Notes under the pieces: generated by a model | Seen by the model: the letters and a program-made list of their open reading frames with translations, nothing else | Told to the model about the DNA's origin: nothing | The model's database searches: none | Made by a program: the position numbers and the translations under genes | Assembly (NCBI RefSeq): GCF_030643905.1 | Contig: NZ_CP121446.1 | Location: 2,710,001-2,774,000 of the forward strand | DNA from: Flavobacterium sp. IMCC34852 | Lineage (GTDB): Bacteria > Bacteroidota > Bacteroidia > Flavobacteriales > Flavobacteriaceae | Direction of reading: 5' to 3' | DNA length: 64,000 bases | Shown here: in pieces, positions 29,959 to 38,012 of the stretch | Layout of the letters: each line of letters opens with the position of its first letter | Position numbering within the stretch: the stretch's first letter is position 1

Positions 29959-32900
29959 ATGAAAATAATTGATAACATAACTTCAAGACTTGGAGAGGAT
30001 TTAAAAGCCGAGATTACAAAGGGAAGCAAATTAAGTATTGCAGCTTCCTCATTTTCTATTTATGCTTTTGAAGCACTTAAAAAAGAATTAAAAGGTATTG
30101 ACGAATTAGAATTTATTTTTACTTCACCAACCTTTATTGAAGATAAGTTTCAAAAGATTTCAAGAGAGTTTTATATACCTCATATTGTCAATGAAAGTCA
30201 ATTATGTGGTGGCGATTTTGAACTACGATTAAAAAATGAATTAAATCAAAAAGCCATTGCAAAAGAATGTTCAACTTGGATTAAAGAAAAGGTAACATTC
30301 AAATCCAATAAACAAAATAATCTTCCATTAAACGGCTTAATAAATGTTGAAAAAGGAGAACAATCGGTTAGTTATTCAAATATTACAGGTTTTACAAGTT
30401 CCGATTTAGGAGTAACACACAAACAAGGATTTCCAACGTTAATTCAAAAAGTAGATTTCCCAAATAGTAAAGCTTATGTAGATTGGTTCAAACAAATTTG
30501 GGATAATGAAGAATACTTAAAAGAAGTAACAGAACAAGTTCAAGAGTTTTTTGAAAATGCTTTCAAAGAAAATAGTCCTGAGTTCATTTACTTCATTACT
30601 CTATATAATATTTTCAATGACTTTTTAGAAGATATTAATTCCGATAATTTGCCAAATGATGATGTAGGTTTCAAAGAAACTTTAATTTGGAACAAACTTT
30701 TTAACTTTCAAAAAGATGCCGTTATTGGCGCTATAAATAAGCTAGAGCGTTACAATGGTTGCATAGTTGCAGATAGTGTTGGTTTAGGTAAGACTTTCAC
30801 AGCATTAGGAATTATTAAATACTACGAAAAGCGAAATAAAGATGTTTTGGTTTTATGTCCTAAAAAGCTAGAAGCCAATTGGAACACATTTAGACAAAAC
30901 GATAAAAATAATCTTTTAGCGAAGGATAAATTCAATTACGATGTTTTATTTCACACCGATTTATCACGTGAAAAAGGTATGAGTAATGGTCGTAATTTAG
31001 AGTTAGTAAATTGGGGTAATTATGGTTTAGTAGTTATTGATGAATCGCACAATTTTAGAAACAATAGCACTTCGGTAGGTAAAGAAAATAGGTATCAAAA
31101 ACTATTAAGAAAAATTGTTCAAGAAGGAATTGAAACTAAAGTTTTGATGCTTTCAGCAACGCCTGTAAATAATAGATTTAATGATTTAAAAAATCAATTG
31201 GCTATTGCTTATGAAGGAGCTTCTTTTGAAATTAATGATCGTTTAAATACCGAAAGAAATATTGATACAGTTTTTGTTAGAGCGCAAAAGTCTTTTAATA
31301 CTTGGTCTAAATTATCTAATGACGATAGAACAACTGAAAAGCTTTTAGAAATGCTTGATTTTGATTTTTTTGAGATATTAGATAGTTTAACAATTGCACG
31401 TTCTAGAAAACATATCACAAAATATTATGATACTTCAGATATTGGTAAATTTCCAGTAAGGAATAAACCTGTATCTATTCACAGCCCATTAACAGATAAG
31501 AAAATAAATTTTGAAAATATTGCGGAAAGATTAACGCTTTTAAACCTTTCTGTTTATTCTCCATTAAATTATATTTTACCAAGTAAAGTTCAGTTGTATG
31601 CTGATAAGTATGATAAAAAAGTAAAATCAGGTTCAGGAACTTTTACGCAAGTAGACAGAGAGAAAAGTTTGCAGTTATTAATGCGCATTAATTTATTAAA
31701 GCGTATTGAGAGTTCCATTGATTCATTTCGTTTGACTTTAAATGATATTTTATCTCAAATAAAAACTAGATTAGAATTACTAAAAAAAGAAAATACAGAT
31801 TCAGTTTCAAGTGTGCAATGGGATATAGATAATGAAAATGTTGATTGGGATGCAGATTGGGGTGATGAAGAAAACATAATTGGTAAAAAAGTAAAAGTTA
31901 GAGTTGAGGATTTAGATAAGACAAGATGGATTGAAGATTTAGAAGTAGATTTAGACAATTTACAAACATTATCTGATGAAGTTAGTAATATTAGCCGTTC
32001 AAGCGATATTAAACTAAAAAAGTTGATGGAAGTTGTTGAAGAAAAATTTCAAAATCCAATAAACGAAAACAATAGAAAAGTAATAATTTTTACAGCCTTT
32101 GCCGATACAGCTAATTATTTATATAATAGTTTAAAAGATACTTTATTAGAAAATTATAATATCAATACAGCATTAATTACCGGTTCAAAAAGATTATGTA
32201 CTAGTAAAAATATTAATACTGATTTGAATACATTGTTAACTTGTTTTTCTCCGATTTCAAAAAACAAAAAGGATATATTTCCAAATCTTGAAGACAGTAT
32301 TGACGTTCTAATTGCAACCGACTGTATTTCAGAAGGACAGAATTTACAAGATTGTGATTTTCTTATTAATTATGATATACATTGGAATCCTGTTAGAATA
32401 ATTCAGCGATTTGGTAGAATAGACAGAATAGGCTCTATTAATTCAAGTATTACAATGGTCAACTTTTGGCCAGATGTTTCTTTGGATGCATATATAAATT
32501 TAAAGCAACGTGTTGAAGATAGAATGCTTATTAGTAATATGGCTAGTACAGGTGATGATAACATTTTAAAAACCGATGATAAAGATTTAGAATACCGCAA
32601 AATTCAATTAAAAAAATTACAAGAAGAAGTTGTTGACCTTGAAGATCTAAGAGAAGGAGTTAGCATAACAGATTTAGGATTGAATGACTTTAGAGTAGAT
32701 TTATCAAACTTCCTCAAAAAATATGGAAAACTAAAAAATATCCCAGAAGGAATTTATGCAGTTGCAGAAGCAGAAAATGAAGAAAGCAAAGGAGTAATTT
32801 TTGTTTTAAGAAATATCAATAATGAAGTAAATATTGATAAACAAAATCGTTTGCATCCATATTACATAATCTACATTAAAGAAAACGGCGAAATAATCCA

Positions 32901-33186
32901 CAATCATTTTGATGCGAAAAAATCATTAGATGCAATCAGACTACATTGTAAAGGATATTACGAACCATTAACAGAATTATGCGACAAGTTTTGTGATGAA
33001 ACAAATGATTTCAAAAATATGGATTTCTATTCCAATTTATTAAAAAAATCAATTGGTTCTATCGTTAAGACCGAAGCAGATAAAGATATTAAAAGTTTAT
33101 TCCGTTCTGGCGGTACAACAGCATTAACTAATAATGTGAAAGGTTTAGAAGATTTTAGTTTAATTTCATTCGTAGTAATAAAATGA
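29959..33186 (+). CDS. SNF2-family helicase with degenerate PLD-like N-terminal domain
   Basis: 1075 residues. The N-terminus (about 1-165) looks like a phospholipase D fold: a KLSIAASSFSIYAFEAL start and GFTSSDLGV at the place of the usual GSSNFT-type segment, but without an HxK catalytic motif. The SNF2 core has Walker A ADSVGLGKT (271-279), DESH (361-364), SATPVNNR, and the C-terminal QRFGRIDRIG (about 816-825). Enzymes of this layout occur in defence islands, for instance as DISARM-type translocases. It starts 5 nt after res and its stop overlaps the next start. Confidence 0.9.
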   Translation: MKIIDNITSRLGEDLKAEITKGSKLSIAASSFSIYAFEALKKELKGIDELEFIFTSPTFIEDKFQKISREFYIPHIVNESQLCGGDFELRLKNELNQKAIAKECSTWIKEKVTFKSNKQNNLPLNGLINVEKGEQSVSYSNITGFTSSDLGVTHKQGFPTLIQKVDFPNSKAYVDWFKQIWDNEEYLKEVTEQVQEFFENAFKENSPEFIYFITLYNIFNDFLEDINSDNLPNDDVGFKETLIWNKLFNFQKDAVIGAINKLERYNGCIVADSVGLGKTFTALGIIKYYEKRNKDVLVLCPKKLEANWNTFRQNDKNNLLAKDKFNYDVLFHTDLSREKGMSNGRNLELVNWGNYGLVVIDESHNFRNNSTSVGKENRYQKLLRKIVQEGIETKVLMLSATPVNNRFNDLKNQLAIAYEGASFEINDRLNTERNIDTVFVRAQKSFNTWSKLSNDDRTTEKLLEMLDFDFFEILDSLTIARSRKHITKYYDTSDIGKFPVRNKPVSIHSPLTDKKINFENIAERLTLLNLSVYSPLNYILPSKVQLYADKYDKKVKSGSGTFTQVDREKSLQLLMRINLLKRIESSIDSFRLTLNDILSQIKTRLELLKKENTDSVSSVQWDIDNENVDWDADWGDEENIIGKKVKVRVEDLDKTRWIEDLEVDLDNLQTLSDEVSNISRSSDIKLKKLMEVVEEKFQNPINENNRKVIIFTAFADTANYLYNSLKDTLLENYNINTALITGSKRLCTSKNINTDLNTLLTCFSPISKNKKDIFPNLEDSIDVLIATDCISEGQNLQDCDFLINYDIHWNPVRIIQRFGRIDRIGSINSSITMVNFWPDVSLDAYINLKQRVEDRMLISNMASTGDDNILKTDDKDLEYRKIQLKKLQEEVVDLEDLREGVSITDLGLNDFRVDLSNFLKKYGKLKNIPEGIYAVAEAENEESKGVIFVLRNINNEVNIDKQNRLHPYYIIYIKENGEIIHNHFDAKKSLDAIRLHCKGYYEPLTELCDKFCDETNDFKNMDFYSNLLKKSIGSIVKTEADKDIKSLFRSGGTTALTNNVKGLEDFSLISFVVIK

Positions 33187-33821
33187 CCTATTTTGAACTT
33201 CCAAAATCTACTATTGTAAATAGATTTATACCTAAAAACGCTTTTGATGATTATACTAATTCATCGCAAAAAAAGAAGTTTACAGATACTATTGATAAAA
33301 TCACTTGGCTAAATAAATTGTCAAAGGACACGATCAATCTTGATGGAAATGATGTAAAGGAAATTCAAATATTTGAAATCAAATTAAAAACAAAAGAAAA
33401 AATTCAGCCATTACTAAATGTTATTGATAAAGCAATTCCATATCACATTGTTTTTATAGTAACATTTGGTGAAGAAACTTATTTAAGCACATCCAAGAAA
33501 CACAATCACATAAATAATGAAAATACAGCAGTTATAGATTGGAATTTCATTTCAGAATGGCAGCCTAATGCAAAGAAAAAATTATCGCTTAACTTAAAAG
33601 AAAGTATAGATTTTATTTTCACCGATTTATGTTCTCAAATATCAGGATTTCAAAGTAAAAATATAAAAGAGATAATTGAAAAAGACAGCTCTAAAACAAA
33701 GTTTAAAAAGCAAATCGAAGAACTTGAAGTGAAGATTAAAAAAGAAAAACAATTCAATCTAAAAGTAGAAATGAATCAAAAACTAAAAGAGCTTAAAAAA
33801 GAATATAAAGAGTTGAAATAA
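33183..33821 (+). CDS. DUF4391 family protein
   Basis: 212 residues. The block YFELPKSTIVNRFIPK near the start, then IQIFEIKLKTKE and PYHIVFIVTFGEE in the core, fits DUF4391. The C-terminus is a Lys/Glu coiled coil (about 170-212). The family function is unknown; from memory, members sit beside SNF2 helicases and restriction genes, as here. The core alternation of beta strands with IxxFEIxLK is loosely like a restriction-enzyme fold, but no catalytic triad is evident. The ATG overlaps the helicase stop (ATGA). Confidence 0.85.
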   Translation: MTYFELPKSTIVNRFIPKNAFDDYTNSSQKKKFTDTIDKITWLNKLSKDTINLDGNDVKEIQIFEIKLKTKEKIQPLLNVIDKAIPYHIVFIVTFGEETYLSTSKKHNHINNENTAVIDWNFISEWQPNAKKKLSLNLKESIDFIFTDLCSQISGFQSKNIKEIIEKDSSKTKFKKQIEELEVKIKKEKQFNLKVEMNQKLKELKKEYKELK

Positions 33822-33839
33822 TATACTAAAAAAATCAAT

Positions 33840-35867
33840 TTGGAAAACCTTAAAATAAACATCATCCCATTCCAACATCCTTCAGCAAAGAAAGAGTTTG
33901 GTTTTTACAAAGAAAAAAAAGACGGCTTCTATCCTATTCATAGAGGAGATTTGCCCAATGAGATATGGGATAATTTTAAGACAGAATTACAAGACCTCAA
34001 GTTCTTGTATTCCAATTTTTCAGACACACAAGATTGTGATATGACAGCATCAGTAGATATGTTTCACAGCACTACTTTTGCAAAACATTATTATACAAGA
34101 TTGGTGTACAATTATTTTTATGCTATTGCCGATGCCATACAATTCAATTACGTTAAAGATATTGAGGTTTGGTTTATAGATACTAAAGAAGTAGCAACGA
34201 CTTTCAAAACATATAACAAATACACTTTAAAAGTAGAGTTTTCTGGTCTAACAAAAAGTCCTGCATTACTCCTTTCCTATGACGGAACTTCCAAAATTGC
34301 AACAACAAGTATAGATAAGATAGACATTCCATCAAACTATTTTAAAACAGTAGTATATAAAAAAGAAATATTCAAATTCGATTTACTGTCAGAAGAAGCA
34401 AAACAAAACCTCGAACAAGTATTTCCATTACTAAACATACCAATAAAAAACCACCTCAGCATACCTCACAGCGTACCCAAAAAAGGAAATAGATACAAAC
34501 CATATTTCAACTACATAAACGATTTTTACAATAAGTATTTAAACACAGAAGCGTTTAAAAAGATGCTACCATTAGATGAAAATGGCTTTTTTACTATTCC
34601 TGAAAAAGACATTCATAAAACACATCAAAACTCAAACAACTTAAGGTTTTTCAATAATACTAGCATCGACCCAAGAGGAGGTATGAAAAGTTTTGGACCA
34701 TATCAAGCAAGTCCACACCCAAACGTTCGATTTTTCTTTATATACCACAAACCAGACCGTAAAGAGTATGTAATTCCATTATTTAGCTATTTTGAAAAAG
34801 GATATAAAACTTTTTTTCCTCCGCTAAAAACCCATATCAAACAACCATTCTATATGGATAAAGATACCAGTTTAGCTTTTGAAAGTACAACTACTGCTGT
34901 AAAAGAACTTAAACACCATCTAATCAATTTAGAAAAAACTCCAAATACAAGATATGTAGCAATCTATATAAGTCCAATTCATAAAGAAGACCAGGACAAC
35001 AAACAATTATACTACCAAGTAAAAGAAGAACTATTAAAACACGAAATAACCTCACAAGTAATCTATAAAGAAAGCATCAACAATGCCTATTTTGGAGAGT
35101 TTTTAGCAAACATAACACCAGCGCTATTAGCAAAAATAGATGGTATTCCGTGGCGTTTAGATAGAGAACTAAAACAAGAATTAATTGTAGGTGTTGGTGC
35201 TTTTAAATCAGTCGAAACCAATACACGTTTTGTAGGCAGTGCCTTTTGTTTTAATAACAAAGGAGAATTCAAAGGCTTCGATTGTTTCCGTGACAACGAA
35301 TATGATTTAATAGCTGGTGCAATTGGAAAACAAATATTAAAATTTGTAGTAGATAATGGCAACGATGTAGAAAGATTAATAATCCACTACTACAAACCAA
35401 TGGGTAAGGAAGAAATAGACCCAATTCAAAAAGTATTAAAAACATTAAATTTAAATATTCCAGTAATAATAATTACAATCAATAAAACAGAAGCAAACGA
35501 CTATGTAGCATTCGATACTAGTAGCGAAGCGTTGATGCCATTAAGCGGTACAATTATAGAAATTGCAAAGCTAAAATACTTACTATTCAATAATGCAAAA
35601 TACAGCGAAAGTGGCACAACAAAAGACTATCCGTTTCCAGTAAAGTTAGCATTAAGCTGCACAGATGAAGAATATTTAAAAGACATTCCAACAGTAAAAG
35701 AGTTAATAGATCAAGTATATCAATTCAGCCGAATGTATTGGAAATCAATAAAACAACAAAACCTACCAGTAACCATAAAATACCCAGAAATGGTAGCGCA
35801 AATATTCCCACACTTCGAAGGAGACAAACTACCTGATTTCGGCAAAAATAACCTTTGGTTTTTGTAA
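33840..35867 (+). CDS. ago: Prokaryotic Argonaute (PIWI protein), probably catalytically inactive
   Basis: 675 residues from a TTG start, 18 nt after the DUF4391 stop. The MID domain is near 365-430; YYQVKEELLKHEITSQVIYK (391-410) has the Tyr..Lys..Gln..Lys spacing of a 5'-phosphate guide pocket. The PIWI domain runs about 430-675: WRLDRELKQELIVGVGAF and a C-terminal MYWKSIKQQNLPVTIKYPE. Where active Argonautes have the first catalytic Asp (GxD), this has GVGAF (451-455); the later strand that normally gives the next Asp reads IHYYKPMG. Loss of both suggests guide-directed binding without cleavage, as in long-B pAgos, which act through partner effectors. No other ATG gives a comparable N-terminus. 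Confidence 0.88.
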   Translation: MENLKINIIPFQHPSAKKEFGFYKEKKDGFYPIHRGDLPNEIWDNFKTELQDLKFLYSNFSDTQDCDMTASVDMFHSTTFAKHYYTRLVYNYFYAIADAIQFNYVKDIEVWFIDTKEVATTFKTYNKYTLKVEFSGLTKSPALLLSYDGTSKIATTSIDKIDIPSNYFKTVVYKKEIFKFDLLSEEAKQNLEQVFPLLNIPIKNHLSIPHSVPKKGNRYKPYFNYINDFYNKYLNTEAFKKMLPLDENGFFTIPEKDIHKTHQNSNNLRFFNNTSIDPRGGMKSFGPYQASPHPNVRFFFIYHKPDRKEYVIPLFSYFEKGYKTFFPPLKTHIKQPFYMDKDTSLAFESTTTAVKELKHHLINLEKTPNTRYVAIYISPIHKEDQDNKQLYYQVKEELLKHEITSQVIYKESINNAYFGEFLANITPALLAKIDGIPWRLDRELKQELIVGVGAFKSVETNTRFVGSAFCFNNKGEFKGFDCFRDNEYDLIAGAIGKQILKFVVDNGNDVERLIIHYYKPMGKEEIDPIQKVLKTLNLNIPVIIITINKTEANDYVAFDTSSEALMPLSGTIIEIAKLKYLLFNNAKYSESGTTKDYPFPVKLALSCTDEEYLKDIPTVKELIDQVYQFSRMYWKSIKQQNLPVTIKYPEMVAQIFPHFEGDKLPDFGKNNLWFL

Positions 35868-35892
35868 TATAAATAGCCATTACCGCTTTCAT

Positions 35893-35920
35893 CTGCACGA
35901 AATCTAGGTTTAGTCCAAGT
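35893..35920 (+). repeat. Repeat A flanking the envelope cassette (possible gene relic)
   Basis: This 28-nt stretch matches 45548-45575 at 20 of 28 positions (CTGCAC at one end, TAGTCCAAGT at the other), same orientation. Read on the minus strand both copies encode a similar peptide: LTWTKPRFRADE here and NTWTRSNFCAVE there. This suggests remnants of the same unidentified gene on both sides of the 36.0-45.5 kb cassette. The minus-strand frame extends over 35720-35983 but overlaps the Argonaute gene and is not supported as a gene. Confidence 0.45.
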
Positions 35921-35974
35921 CAAATTGTTGTTTTTGTTGTTTTTTGGATTTATAATTAGATTAGAATTATTTCC

Positions 35975-36012
35975 ATAATTCAACTTTCATTCAAAATTGA
36001 TTAGTTTCTTTG
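35975..36012 (+). promoter_or_regulatory. Candidate response-regulator operator/promoter, upstream of the regulator gene
   Basis: A 38-nt element with TTCAA repeated at an 11-nt period (TTCAACTTTCATTCAA) and ending in CTTTG. Elements of equal length and layout lie at 37951-37988 and 40448-40485. Direct repeats 11 nt apart are what OmpR/PhoB-type regulators bind. CTTTG ends 4 nt before the ATG, so the mRNA may be leaderless if this is the -7 element. Confidence 0.6.
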
Positions 36013-36016
36013 CAAT

Positions 36017-36694
36017 ATGAAAATTTTAATAATAGAAGACGAAATCGAAATTGCCACAAGTATCAAAAGCTACTTGAGTAGTAATGATTTTGTATGTGAA
36101 TCGGCAAGCACACTAAAAATAGCAATAGAAAAGATCGATTTATATTCCTATGATTGTATTCTTTTAGATTTGATGTTGACGGATGGTGATGGATTTAAAG
36201 TTTTAGAAGCATTAAAAAAGCAAAACAAAACAGATGGAGTCATTATAATTTCTGCCAAAGACACTCTTGAAACCAAAATCGAAGGACTAACACTTGGTGC
36301 AGATGACTACCTTACAAAACCATTTCATTTATCGGAATTACTAGTACGAATTCAAGCATTAGTTAGAAGAAAACAATTCAATGGAAACAATGTGATTTCC
36401 TTTAATGAAATAGAAATAGATACGATAAGCAAGTCGGTCAAATTCAAAGGAAATAAAATCGAGTTTACCAAAAAAGAAATGGATTTATTATTATTTTTGA
36501 TTGGTAATAAAAATAAAGTCTTGTCCAAAAGTGCCATTGCCGAGCATTTATCTGGCGATATGGCGGATATGCTAGACAATCATGATTTTGTATATGCACA
36601 TATAAAAAACATGAAAAAAAAGCTCAAAGAAATGGGTGCGGCCGATTACCTAAAATCAGTTTACGGAACAGGATATAAATGGGAAGATGAATAA
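36017..36694 (+). CDS. OmpR/PhoB-type response regulator
   Basis: 225 residues. Receiver domain (1-115) with acidic IIEDE, phospho-acceptor Asp in CILLDLMLTDGDG, and Lys in YLTKPFH. A winged-helix DNA-binding domain (about 128-225) includes FTKKEMDLLLFL and YLKSVYGTGYKW. Its stop overlaps the start of the kinase gene by 8 nt. The likely binding sites are the three 38-nt elements in this cassette. Confidence 0.94.
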   Translation: MKILIIEDEIEIATSIKSYLSSNDFVCESASTLKIAIEKIDLYSYDCILLDLMLTDGDGFKVLEALKKQNKTDGVIIISAKDTLETKIEGLTLGADDYLTKPFHLSELLVRIQALVRRKQFNGNNVISFNEIEIDTISKSVKFKGNKIEFTKKEMDLLLFLIGNKNKVLSKSAIAEHLSGDMADMLDNHDFVYAHIKNMKKKLKEMGAADYLKSVYGTGYKWEDE

Positions 36695-37952
36695 AAAACT
36701 ACTTCAAAAAACACTTAATTATTATTTCATCTATGCTATAATAATACTGATCACAGTTGGTCCAGTATTCTATATTATTTCCAATATATTATATGAAGAT
36801 GATGCCAATGAGGATTTGTATGCCATAAAAAAGCAGTTTGATAACTTCACTAAAGAAGACTTAACAATAAAGGACATAACACTCTGGAACAAGTTCAATC
36901 GAAATGTTACTATCGAAAAATTCAATGGCAATCAAAAGGATAGCATATTCGACCACAGCTATTATGATGCACTTAATAAAGACAATGAACCATTTAGAGT
37001 TCTCAATTCACCAATAAAAATTGAAAACAAATGGTTTACTTTTTCCGCTAAAATAAATATGGTCGAAAAAGAAAATCTAATAGGAAGTACTGTATTTCTT
37101 TTCATTTCACTGTTAATACTTTTAATCATAGGCTTTTTCATTATCACAAAAATAATTTCAAAAAAATTATGGCAACCATTTTATGCTGCTTTAGACAAAA
37201 TGGAACAATTTGAAATTGATAAATCAACTGCTGGTAAATTAATTAAAAGCACAACGGAAGAATTCAATCGATTAAATAATGCCATAGATAGCTTAATCCA
37301 TAAAAACAGCAGTATCTATCAAAGTCAAAGAGAGTTTATAGAAAATGCAGCACACGAATTGCAAACACCAATTGCTATTTTTAAAGGAAAATTAGAAAAT
37401 ATACTACAACGAAAAGACTTAAACTCTGAGCAGTTCAAATTAATTGATGACCTAAATAATACTACTACAAGACTGATCAAGCTTAATAAAAATTTGTTAG
37501 TACTATCAAAAATTGATAGCAATTCATACTATGAGATTGAAAAAATAAATCTCCACGAAATCATCAATAATCAACTAACCTTTTTTAGTGAACAAGCACT
37601 TTCAAAAAAAATAAGTATTACTACCGAACTACAGGAAAATGTTGTAATCAGTTCAAATCATTTCCTTGCAGAAATGCTAATCAGTAACTTATTTTTAAAC
37701 ACTATAAATCACAATGTTCTCGATGGTCAGATTAATATAAAACTGACTAATGAAAGGTTACTATTCTCAAATACAGGTGTACTTTTACCTTTACAGACTG
37801 AAAAAATGTTTGAGCGTTTTTCTAAGTCTAATCCATCCTCGCAAGGTAATGGTTTAGGATTATCAATCATTAAAAAAATTGTTGACACGAACCATTGGGC
37901 GGTCAACTACTATTTTATAGATAGAATGCACACCTTCGAAATAGTTTTTTAA
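36687..37952 (+). CDS. Sensor histidine kinase
   Basis: 421 residues with two membrane helices (about 13-32 and 131-153) enclosing a periplasmic sensor of roughly 100 residues. The H-box is ENAAHELQTPIAIFKGKLE (phospho-His near 223), the N-box contains SNLFLNTINHN, and the G-box is GNGLGLSIIKKI. The N-box is a little unusual (N...NTINHN), but the protein looks functional. It pairs with the overlapping response regulator; the signal is unknown but probably an envelope stress, judging by the downstream genes. Confidence 0.92.
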   Translation: MNKKLLQKTLNYYFIYAIIILITVGPVFYIISNILYEDDANEDLYAIKKQFDNFTKEDLTIKDITLWNKFNRNVTIEKFNGNQKDSIFDHSYYDALNKDNEPFRVLNSPIKIENKWFTFSAKINMVEKENLIGSTVFLFISLLILLIIGFFIITKIISKKLWQPFYAALDKMEQFEIDKSTAGKLIKSTTEEFNRLNNAIDSLIHKNSSIYQSQREFIENAAHELQTPIAIFKGKLENILQRKDLNSEQFKLIDDLNNTTTRLIKLNKNLLVLSKIDSNSYYEIEKINLHEIINNQLTFFSEQALSKKISITTELQENVVISSNHFLAEMLISNLFLNTINHNVLDGQINIKLTNERLLFSNTGVLLPLQTEKMFERFSKSNPSSQGNGLGLSIIKKIVDTNHWAVNYYFIDRMHTFEIVF

Positions 37953-37988
37953 AATTCAATATTTCTTCAAATTCCATGCAGACCTTTG
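37951..37988 (+). promoter_or_regulatory. Candidate operator/promoter, upstream of the outer-membrane receptor
   Basis: AAAATTCAATATTTCT then TCAAA and, 17 nt later, CTTTG. TTCAA occurs twice 11 nt apart. The first 16 nt and the last 6 nt are identical to the element at 40448-40485. Confidence 0.65.
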
Positions 37989-38012
37989 TTGAAAAAAATA
38001 AAAGGGAAAAGT

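Noticed and set aside
23024..35867. BREX or DISARM system
   Set aside because: SNF2 helicase and methyltransferase recall DISARM, but DrmA, DrmB and DrmC-like genes, and BrxC/PglX/PglZ, are absent; Mod and Res are of type III kind.
35720..35983. 87-residue minus-strand gene after the Argonaute
   Set aside because: Most of it is antisense to the Argonaute 3' end. Only the non-overlapping part resembles another locus (45548-45575), so it is listed as a relic repeat.
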